Positions 55,296 through 64,000 of a DNA stretch of 64,000 bases are shown in pieces. The position numbers and the translations under genes were made by a program. This stretch comes from Gibbula magus (taxonomy: Eukaryota; Mollusca; Gastropoda; Trochida; Trochidae): positions 25,595,457 to 25,659,456 of the forward strand of contig OW388290.1 of the NCBI GenBank assembly GCA_936450465.1, given 5' to 3'. Numbering within the stretch: the first letter of the stretch is position 1; each line of letters starts with the position of its first letter. Below the pieces are notes generated by a model, which was not told the DNA's origin, did not search any database, and worked only from the letters and a program-made list of their open reading frames with translations.

Positions 55296-56137
55296 GAAGA
55301 TAATTTTGGCAAGAGACAACACAACAATTCTAAATTGATGTGAACATTCAAACTGACAATGTTTGAGAACGTTAACTGTAAACTATCATAAAAACAATGT
55401 AATTTCAAAATTGTAAATGGCTTCCTAAGCGTTTTCATGTCGGTCAGGCTGACAACTACATACGTTTGTATGCTGTCTGTATGGAAGAGTAGATGACACC
55501 TCAAAATGTAGTTTTTATTGTCGCTTATGATTTAAAGATCATCATATTACCCAAGTGTTTTTACAAAATGTCATTTCACTGCGGTTGTTGTAATATCGTA
55601 GGAATATCGGGGTTGGTAAAACATATGTGTTTATTTAGGCATTATTAACAGATAAGTCATTGAGCCATTTTTTTTTATTTTGAAAAATCCTTAAAAAATA
55701 TTGAATTACTCAAAATCGTCACCAACGCTGGTTCATGAGCTTTAACAAAACGTTTTAAAATAAATACAGTTTCAAATATGGACAAAGAGAAAATAATTAT
55801 AATTACAAACAATAATTACATATAGTGTGTGTAAATGCAATAACATATCAAGTACAATTATAAAGCTAGTTAATGTACAAACTGTGCTAATGAGGGTTAC
55901 TATATGATACTTAGAAATATTGCTAATTTTTCAGATCATTGGTATTTTTTGTTGACATTAGTTTTTTTTTAATTTGGAAAGATTTGGCCAAAACACTCGT
56001 AAATAAAAGTGTGTTACTTTTGTCCTATAATATATTCCATTTCCTTTGTGATTATTTATGAAAATTGCATAACTTGTAAGTAAGTGGGAAGAAACGATTG
56101 CAAAGTATACACATAGTTCACTTAATTTCGTTCTTTT
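55296..56137. other. Non-coding, nothing recognised
   Basis: AT-rich. It ends at the TTTAA that is the empty site of the family 2 MITE. Confidence 0.5.
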
Positions 56138-56141
56138 AATC

Positions 56142-56370
56142 TGAAAAATCATTTATCTGTTGAGAAAGTAGATGCCAGTTTAGAAACGTATTAAAACAAT
56201 ATTCGCAAATCAATTAATCCCGTGCTAAAACTGGAATGCGACCCAGCATGTTATTGGTTTTGGATAAGAGTGAATACACTCCAGATTGGAAGTTGGTTCC
56301 AATATTGATTGCTTTCACTGACATATACCAGGAACAATGTTGTGTGGTTAGCATTAACCAGCAAAATGTT
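56142..56370 (+). repeat. Segmental repeat shared with 14916-15210
   Basis: Same anchors as 14916-15210, with a deletion of about 40 bp after TTGGATAAGAG. The MITE next to the other copy is absent here. Confidence 0.75.
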
Positions 56371-56431
56371 CTCACGTCTGAACACTCGCGATTTTTAATT
56401 GTTCTGTTCTGTCAGTTCTGCCTGGTTCTTT

Positions 56432-56884
56432 TTAAAATTTTCCAGGTGGCCACTTTTGCTCCCCTGTAAGTTCAAATGTGAATGAACAGTCGTCGTGCGC
56501 CATCGCAGTCTGCCTGTGATATAAAGGCACAGGGATTGCACTGTAAATGATTATTATTATGTTTACAATGCGCGACACATTTACTGCTATTTTAGGGTCG
56601 ACGTGCTCCAATACCATGCTGGCACAATCTGTGATACACTGTGCGTCTAATGATCCGATGTCCCAATGCAGTCGCTGCCGTTTCTGTCGCGGTGATGAAG
56701 CGATATCTCGGACAAGAAAAGCTTTTAAAAAGGCAAGCTTTTGGGGCTCCTGGGTAGATGTAGTGGATGGAACGCGAGGCGATGATTTATTAGTGGGAGG
56801 TGATTCCAGGTGAATATGGTTGCTGGATGGACAGGCGGTATATCCGACAATGTATGATGAAAGGGTCGAGAGATGAACATACAA
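56432..56884 (-). CDS. Unrecognised 150-aa ORF
   Basis: One of the longest ATG-initiated frames in the window, in a GC-richer patch (56550-56860). The central part (TSTQEPQKLAFLKAF, SSPRQKRQRLHWDIGS, MVLEHVDPKIAVNVSR) has a protein-like mix of residues, and a GT occurs after SRI (GCGCATT/GTAAAC), which could be a donor. I recognise no domain. The opposite strand also has an 88-codon frame, so a composition artefact is possible. Confidence 0.3.
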   Translation of the reverse strand: MYVHLSTLSSYIVGYTACPSSNHIHLESPPTNKSSPRVPSTTSTQEPQKLAFLKAFLVRDIASSPRQKRQRLHWDIGSLDAQCITDCASMVLEHVDPKIAVNVSRIVNIIIIIYSAIPVPLYHRQTAMAHDDCSFTFELTGEQKWPPGKF

Positions 56885-56997
56885 TTAACTTTAGAAAGGA
56901 AGTATTACGTGAGGAAAAACTCAAGGAATTCTATTTGCCATATTTGTTCTTGTCTATTGACAGACTTATGTTTGTCATTTTCGGTTTATATAGCTAA

Positions 56998-58362
56998 TTT
57001 TACATCGGAGCCTTTGACAACTATATGAAACCTTATCTTAGTAATTTCACTTCACGTAACATAGGCAAATTTAATTTCATATTGTCAAAAGTTTCTCGCA
57101 TAAGTATATCATTATAGTTTGAGTTTGTTATGAAATTGACAGTTTTACTCACTCAATGAAAGTACACAATAAGATATATACATATACATATACATAAGTC
57201 TTGATTGGCGCTCTCCACACATCATAACATGGCAAAATATCTTATTTTACGTTTTTTCTGTAACAAATTAGAGCCTAATTAACTATTTGCATAGGATTTG
57301 AATGTTATGTGTTGGTCTTTTTGTCCAGTCTTATTTGTTAGAAATTCATAGACTGGTATTCTAATTATTTTGTATTGTATCTCCTTAGAATTAAACTTTG
57401 TATCCAGCGCTTTGTATATTTAGGCCTAATTCAATATCATGTTTTTACAATCACGTATCACAGACACATCGGGTGTATTATTTTGAAAAAGTATCACCGA
57501 AGGAATACGGACTTGTTCTACAGACAAAATGTAATGGGAGTTTCAAGACAGCAACCAACGCACACCGTATGTCATCATATCAACGTTGAACAATGGACAA
57601 ATATGACATTGTTCATTTACAATGTCACGATTCTGGTTTTGATTTTTAGATTTCAATTTGTGGAGACCAACATTGCCTTCTCTAAGTCAACATCTGCAAA
57701 ATTCAGTAAAAGTAGGTCAGTGGCTATGTTGATTTATTGATTTGTTGATATGCGGATACACCGACCACGTGACCGGCGTACATAGTTCTGGAACCAGGCT
57801 TACATTGAAACAAGTGTATATCGGCGAACAGACAGTTAGACGCCAGCATCCCTAACACTAGCTTCCATAAACATGTCATTTATATGTAAACAATTTGGTT
57901 TTTTAAATTAATACCACGAAACCTGAATTGACATTCTATATATTAGCGTGCAGTGAATGCATTGCTTTAAAGAACCAGTATTATTTTAAAATAAATCAGT
58001 TAGTCAAAGTACGTAGTTGTCAAATGCAAAGTCATAGAAAATATAGCTATTAAATGTCGCAAGGATAGCATTTGTAAGCCCTTATTTGCCACCTTCGCCT
58101 GTCATTTAAAAACGAAGCATTCGGAGTATGCCATAGTCGTACGCCGTTTTCGCCATTTTCGTCGGGCCCGAATCAAGCATAGCCAGTAAAACATAGTTTC
58201 CTATTCTGGAATGCAAAGTAATGTACTAAACTAATATAAAAGCGCCCTGTTTCGTGTGATATTGATTTGAATCGCAGATTACAAGAATGAGAAAGTATAG
58301 AAAATTTCTCTCAATGTGACAAATATTGATAAAATCAAAATCCACATTTGTTTGTGCCAATT
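56998..58362. other. Non-coding, nothing recognised
   Basis: The open frame at 57375-57740 looks like random translation of AT-rich DNA. Confidence 0.45.
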
Positions 58363-58767
58363 ATTATCCTCCGCCACGAAGTGGAAGGGGGATATAAATT
58401 TGGGCTCTGTCCATTCGTCCGTCCGAGATAAAGGGGACAGCTTTTCTCAGAAACCATTTAAGATAGGGTTACCAAAGTTGATGTCTTCCTCGAAGGCATG
58501 AATACCTTGATGGAGTTCGAAAATGAGAAGCGTGCAAATATGTTTTCGGAGTTATTGCCCTTGTTCCGTATTTTTGGCCTTTGTTCATGGTATCTCCAAA
58601 GCTTTTCTCAGAAACCATTTAAGATAGGAGAACCAAAATTGGTGTGTTGCTTGAGGGCTAACATACCTTGATGGAATGAAAATGAGTAATGCACAATTAT
58701 TTCGAATTATTCCCCTTTTTCCAATTTCTTGGCTCTGGCGAGGGGTGTTGATGACTATGTCTTTTTG
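58363..58767 (-). mobile_element. Helitron-like element H3, two-unit core
   Basis: Terminal hairpin ATCCTCCGCCACGAAGTGG...GGGGGAT, GTCCGTCCG, then two core units starting at 58432 and about 58597, and the end GGCGAGGGGTGTTGATGAC. Same family as H2, with fewer core repeats (2 versus 5). Confidence 0.75.
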
Positions 58768-59739
58768 TTTCGGGTTAACCCCAATGTCGCGTGCTTCATA
58801 ATTTGCTACAGCTATGTTCATTGGTCACTAGACTTGCAAAGATACAAAGACAATTGGCTGAAGGTTCTATTTGAAAATTCCAACAGTATATAGCGAGAAA
58901 TTCTTATTATATAATATTAAAATAACCCGGATTTCGTATATGTGCCTTTTGTTGCTGCCTTCTTGACATGCAGTGTTATGCGTTTCATCAAGTGATTTTG
59001 CATGTGCATTACCTGGGATGAGACTTAACGTTGTTTTGGTAAAATCACGTGTTGCATGAAAATTATCACTGTACTCTTGTACACTTATTGTCTATATAAT
59101 CTAGGTATATAAATATTCAAATTGTTTCTTTGTATACTTTTTAGAGCATGGGCTTATATAAACGCAAGCATAATAATAATAGAGAGAAAAGGTAAATTTG
59201 TTTATTAAATCTTATATGTCACTGCAATGACATACTTGCATTTAGTAAAGCAGGTAGAGATATGGGTTGAATTGAACAGTTGTGACCCACAATCTAGACC
59301 ATTACACAGCTCATGCCTGCAGCTCCTTGATAACAGAAATACATTACTTGAATAGTAGTTAGTGGCCCCCCTGCCCATTAAGCAGGAGAATAAATCAACA
59401 CAGGTGAGGGTATGGCGTTTATATGGGAGACTGTGCCAATCTTTCCAACCTTCAACATGCGTATATAAAGAATCTGAACTTAACACTTTTCCTGACGAAG
59501 ATTTAGAAAAATGTTGTTTAGTATTTGACAAGATTCGAAAATAATACTATTATACTATAATGAATAATACTAGATGGTCCATATGGACGTCCATGATACA
59601 TTTTAGAAACAAGAATCCTGGGAAAAGTGTGGAACTAAGAGCGTGGAAAGTCTTGATAAATCTTGGTTCCTAAATAAACAGCAAGCTGTGAAAGGAAATG
59701 TGTGTTCTCTGTATGTAGCCCACATCTATATGATATGGG

Positions 59740-59854
59740 GAGGCAGTATACCAGAATTGGTGAAGATTGGCCAAGTAGCTTTCGAGTACTGCTCCGGAAA
59801 CAATGTGATATGGACTGACGGACACACAGACGGAGCCAACGACTATATCCCAAC

Positions 59855-59891
<37 letters not shown>

Positions 59892-59905
59892 CCGCGTTAT
59901 GTGTG
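59740..59905. mobile_element. Element end with expanded poly(C)
   Basis: GTACTGCTCCGGAAACAA, TGACGGACACACAGACGG and ACTATATCCC lead into 33 uninterrupted C (59856-59888), then TCCCCGCG and GGGGATAA. The layout matches the GC-hairpin ends of the Helitron-like elements, with the CCCC arm expanded. Exact length may be affected by sequencing. Confidence 0.6.
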
Positions 59906-61559
59906 ATGGGGATAAACAAACACTCTAAACAAGCGAGACTGGTTACGAAATATATATCCAAGGTTAATTACAACTTTAATTTAAACAAATGCTGTAACAC
60001 ATAGGCACGTGTCGGTTCAAATGTCACACTTATATAGTATCATAACCAAGCGTAAACATGTTCAGTCTGTCACAGATTAATAGTATGTGGTAATGTTAAG
60101 CTGCAGAAGATCTAAGGGACGGGCAACATAAAGGGAGAGGAGATGAGACATCAGATGGCATTCACTACATCTTCTGGAATAGGGTCTACCAAGGTGATGA
60201 ACATGAACTAAATCTTACAAGAAAAAGGAATGAAGGGAAGCTACAGTGAACAACGCTGGGGGTTAATTGGCTGTACGTAGTAGGTATATACTTTTCATGA
60301 TGGTATCCATAGTAAGGCTGGTTAATGGGGAACTTCCTGATTTTATTCTCATGCCTGTATATCTCTTTCGTCACAAAACTAATTTTTTTGTGTTCATCAA
60401 GCCATACATACAGTAGAGAAAAATATAAATAAACGAAATGCTGTGTACCAATATCAATAAACAGTGATGGTTTAATCTATCACAAGCATTCCTTTTAAGA
60501 ATAATAATCGACAACTAAAAACAATATCTAAATAGTGTTATTCTAGTAGGTTGCTTTCTACGAAATTGTGTCATAGATTAACAATAGAAGTTTGAATATC
60601 AGTGAACAGCAGACATCATCATAAACTCTGAAAACTCATACCCCATACATAATCTTTTCCTGGAATATGGCGCTTGGAACAAGTGCAAATTGCCTTCTGC
60701 ATCCCCCATGGAATTTATCCTACTGATATATCCACTTCAAGGTAAACCATTACCAACCTTGGAAACAGCTTAACTTGGCATATGTTCTGCATATATTTCG
60801 TTCATATGTCTCGTATGCTATTTAACAAGACCTTAATTACATTAAGAAAAACACTTCCAGAAAGTAAAACTCTGCGTGCAAGTGTGCGAATTTTGGACAT
60901 CAACGTAAATAAGATGTCATTGAAATTGGTCCATGTTACAAAGATCTAATGCAAAGATATTACAAGTCAAACATATTCAGAAAGGACCACGCAATCTTGG
61001 GAAGGGCAAATCAGGTCGATTGTGGTCAAATCCCTCAACTACCATGTCAGAAGATGGCTGAGGTCAGGTGAATGATGAATTAATCAGGATGGTTTGTCAC
61101 GGGTTACAATCATCCTACTTGCCAATGATGAATTCCATATGGTCTGGATGCAATTCAATCTACTCTCCTCCCTTGTGATATACAAAACTGTCAGACCATT
61201 CTTGCAACAGATCTTAGATCTTAGGTTGTATCAACTGAAACGCGATTTGTTATGGTTCATGTTCAAATAGTTGTTCTGGTTATGCAATAGACATCATTCA
61301 CAACATTGTCATCGTTTATTTTTAAAAAGGTTTTTAAAAGGAGGAGAGGGCGTCAAACCGGGGGAAATTGCCTCCAGGGTCCGCCAATGCTTCTAATGAT
61401 GTTTATGTGTAGAGTTTTGGTGTACTGTTTCTCTGAAACTAATACGAACATAAAATCATAAAAAAAATCATTTCAGAATATTAATTTAATGGCAGCACAC
61501 CAAATACATCTGAACAATTTGGAGTAAAGATTCGAAACTGCCTCTTGTAAGCCATTACT

Positions 61560-61665
61560 TTGACTTGTTCTAAAATGAGACGTCCGTTTTTGTCATTATC
61601 GTCTTTCTCAAGTAAATTCATGTGCGGCACGTGTATACAATTTAAGAAACTCTACGCTAAATTGT
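61560..61665 (-). pseudogene. Possible exon, copy 2, frameshifted
   Basis: Minus strand FLKLYTRAAHEF, a stop, and after a one-base shift KDDNDKNGRLILEQVKVM. Partner of 19950-20171. The function is not known to me. Confidence 0.35.
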
Positions 61666-61711
61666 GCATTGCTCTGTGAATTTTTAGATTTTAAACGATT
61701 GTGGTTTATCC

Positions 61712-62029
61712 TTGATATTCAGCAAACCATGGCTGTATACGATGTCTCGCCTCACTTATAAAATTAAACAGATTCTATCCGATCAACACTTACACAACTG
61801 GCAAAGTTCAGTTAGAAATAGTTCGAAAGGTATATACTTGCAATACTTTAAGCCATCCCTTTGTTTTGATATTGATATGTTTAAGCCTCGTTCTGTATAT
61901 TATCCAATTGTGAAATTTAGGTCAAGTAATCATAACTCTACAATTGAAACTAGACACAGGGAAGATATTCCTAAAAATGAACGTTTATGTAACTTTTGTA
62001 ATTCACCAGCTTTAGGAGTCTTGTTCTAA
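61712..62029 (+). pseudogene. LINE ORF2 C-terminal fragment
   Basis: The frame (no ATG start) reads QILSDQHLHNWQSSVRNSSK, YLQYFKPSLCF, then PIVKFRSSNHNSTIETRHRE, and RLCNFCNSPALG. LxxQxLxxWxxxxxxSSK, RxSNHxxxIETxR and LCxFC are the typical post-RT region of molluscan non-LTR retrotransposons, ending in a zinc knuckle. It is cut off after CNFC. It lies at the edge of segmental copy 2. Confidence 0.75.
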
Positions 62030-63179
62030 CTTTTAGCAATGAGAACACGTGTGTTATGACAACATTAAAATAACATTTGGCCTTAAATTGAAAGTACTTA
62101 AAGGGTACATATTTTCGAATATGTTATTCGAGATCAGTTAACACTTGATTTACATCCTTAGTTTATCTTAGTTCATGTCAAATATCATTATCAAATTGGA
62201 AATGAGCCACTCGGTATATCGTCTATGTTTTCATTTTCTGTGTGATTTTGTATGGCAATAGCACAGTACATGCCATGTCATGTTATAATAAATTCATGAG
62301 CAACTAGACGTGTTATGAGAAATAATGATTTTCCCTTTTAAATAAACAAATTTATGGCAAAGATAGAATATATCCTTGAAAGAGGCAAACGCAATTTAAC
62401 CTATTGTACAGTGCATTAGAGAGAAAGTAGTAACAAATATATATGTTCATGTGTGTGCTATTCTGTATTGATAGTTTTCCTCAACATCAGCAATTTGCAC
62501 ATGTTGTGCAACAAATTCTCTTCTGGATTGGAGGCAATATAATTAATAATGTCTATATGGCTTGGGGTTTATTCAGCAGATTAATTTTGATATAAGGTGT
62601 TTAGTGACGAGTTTTAAGTCGACATTTATTAATGATAAACTGACTCTTCCTTCACCCCAAGGTCCTTTTAGGCGTTGTGGTATTTAAATGACAGAGCCTC
62701 AAGATAGTGGTAACATTCACATGGCAAAAGGTGTGAAACAAGACAAATGTCAGTTGCATGCTATTTCACATAAGTATCATTATTAAAATTATTAAAATGT
62801 ATAATATAATATGTCATCAACGTAATGTAGAGTGAAACTGTCATCATCAGGACAATATCGTACATTACGTTATCCACTCACTGATGTTCTGGTCAGGAAA
62901 ACAAAATACAACTTAAGTTTGTGTGTATTCAATAAGGTATTATATTATTGTGTCATATTATCTACATGTAGATATAATGCACTATTAATTCCCTGTGTCA
63001 AACATTAAAATACACGCACAAACCATCACTTTTCCTTGAGAAAAGGCACATAAAGTGTCATTCATATTCTAATATGAAATAACAAAATTTAAACCTGAAA
63101 ATTACATACTCCTTGTGTCCTTGTCTCCGCCACAATCTTAATGAATGGATGTTTTTTGTTGCCCCAACGAAAAGTGATG
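62030..63179. other. Non-coding, nothing recognised
   Basis: AT-rich, no gene or repeat border seen. Confidence 0.5.
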
Positions 63180-63355
63180 TTAAAGGCGCTGTAGCACGAT
63201 TTTCGTACTGAAATAAAGTGTTCTCTCAAAGATATAAATAAGTGTTACCAATGGCTAGAATCTCCCGATTCAATAGAAGGAGTTTTTAAACGAGTGTACA
63301 TGGTTCGGTTAAACCATTCGAGTCCACTTCCCATCGAGTGGCCATTTTAACTTCT
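63180..63355 (+). mobile_element. TTAA-type MITE, family 2, partial copy
   Basis: TTAA then AGGCGCTGTAGCACG, as at 14554. An inner segment (GTGTACATGGTTCGG, GTGGCCATTTTAAC) matches the other copy read in reverse. The right end is not identifiable. Confidence 0.6.
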
Positions 63356-63359
63356 TCAC

Positions 63360-64000
63360 TTCCACAAGATCACTGTTTCGGTAAATATACGTATTTAAGA
63401 AATACAGCTTTGAATCCAAAGTGTCTTGTTATTGATATTGATTGTCTTGATACGGACCTGTACCCAAGAAGACCACTATCCAAGGCTGAATCTCTGTTAT
63501 TGAGGTTCTCTATTAGCTTCACCACAAAACCCTGCGGTTACTTTTGAATGCCAGCTTGTCATTAACATCACACAGGTGCTCTTTGAGTTCATCACTGTAT
63601 GTTTTGTGAAATGCGTCAGTGTCACTGGGTTTTTCTCAACATCCCTGATGCACTGTTTGACTATTACGTCATCCATTGAAACATCAATATATCTTTTTGA
63701 AACACAAGGCACAGCTCTGTTATAATTGGCAGCACATCTATCAGCATGTATATTGTTGAGATAAAGTCAGTGTTCCCAAGAACTTGGCTTTATCGTCTTT
63801 ATCTGTGCTATCAACCAATAAACTGTTTCAATTGCCTCGTAGATAGCCATCCATGTTACTACATGGAGCTCTTTTAGCTTCAGTACCGGGTCTTCTGGTA
63901 GTCCCTGAATGTCCATCGGTGTCTCACAACTGTTTGCTGACCCTTTGAATACATAACATAACTGTCATAACGTTGTGCGATAATCTTTCAGAAACGTTAC
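63360..64000 (-). pseudogene. hAT-like (ZNF862/KIAA1586-type) protein remnant, partial
   Basis: Enters the window at 64000 on the minus strand. Readable in three frames: LPEDPVLKLKELHVVTWMAI then YEAIETVY; STIYMLIDVLPIITELCLVF then QKDIL; YIDVSMDDVIVKQCIRDVEK; and FVVKLIENLNNRDSALD near 63510. The order (KLKxxHxVRWL-like segment, long helix, MDVLPxxTxLxLxFQ, VxxAIxxL) matches the middle of hAT-derived zinc-finger proteins as I remember them. At least three frameshifts. Confidence 0.5.

Larger units (their letters stand above)
59199..61690. repeat. Segmental duplication, copy 2 (partner 16440-20240)
   Basis: Collinear with copy 1 but without the three transposons at 17452, 18252 and 19291. 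It keeps block 60960-61060 with ACAAGTCAAACATATTCAGA and block 61085-61220 with GGATGGTTTGTCACGGG. On the minus strand, FDHNRPDLPFPRLRGPF (61040 region) parallels DHNRPDLPSLRLRRPF in copy 1, each followed by TGA, as expected for a C-terminus. Confidence 0.75.

Noticed and set aside
59635..59961. Minus-strand ORF with a glycine run and plus-strand ORF with a proline run
   Set aside because: Both are translations of the poly(C) tract and element end.

Overview
The window reads as nuclear DNA of an invertebrate animal, most likely a gastropod mollusc and possibly an abalone-like vetigastropod. It is AT-rich, it has introns with GT/AG borders, it carries many short non-autonomous transposons with molluscan-style repeated cores, and it holds several copies of a tRNA-headed SINE that ends in a (CTCA/GTGA)n tail and matches my memory of Haliotis clones. 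The species call is inference. There is no bacterial gene organisation, rRNA, CRISPR array or long intact host gene.

Layout. 1-8 kb: AT-rich DNA with a 1.3-kb local tandem duplication (1.1-3.7 kb) and a Penelope-like endonuclease remnant (7.6-8.0 kb). 8-16.4 kb: a dead Tc1-like transposon with its TIRs (8985-10359), a dead pogo-like transposase (11.2-12.1 kb), a TTAA MITE and an internally deleted Tc1-like element (15416-16323). 16.4-20.2 kb is a diverged collinear copy of 59.2-61.7 kb. Insertions present in only one copy give natural empty sites for a TIR element, a Helitron-like element and a TTAA MITE. 20-29 kb: a Helitron-like element with a 169-bp tandem core, a mariner remnant, SINEs and small repeats. 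29.0-29.7 kb: a compact promoter-ORF-poly(A) unit that may be a small secreted-protein gene. 29.7-41 kb: more satellite-cored elements, plus a 572-bp element with 94-bp TIRs and a 9-bp target duplication that carries the 5' end of a RecQ-like helicase gene.

41.2-51.9 kb (minus strand) is the centrepiece. It is the wreck of an intron-containing zinc-finger/tyrosine-recombinase gene. Its last exons keep the catalytic-region motifs and in-phase splice sites. One exon has been split by a 5757-bp element with about 1.1-kb inverted repeats and a perfect 6-bp target duplication. The same exon is split again by a 400-bp element whose TIR begins with the same eight bases as the helicase-carrying element and which has an 8/9-matching 9-bp target duplication. 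Reading across each insertion point without the insert keeps the frame.

52-64 kb: a Tc1 remnant, a full-length tRNA-headed SINE, abutting TTAA and Harbinger-type MITEs, the second segmental copy, a LINE 3' fragment and a hAT-like transposase remnant that leaves the window at 64 kb.

The genes do not form an operon or pathway. The coherent story is repeated insertion of different transposon classes into old genes and duplicated blocks. All family names come from motif recognition by eye, with no database search.
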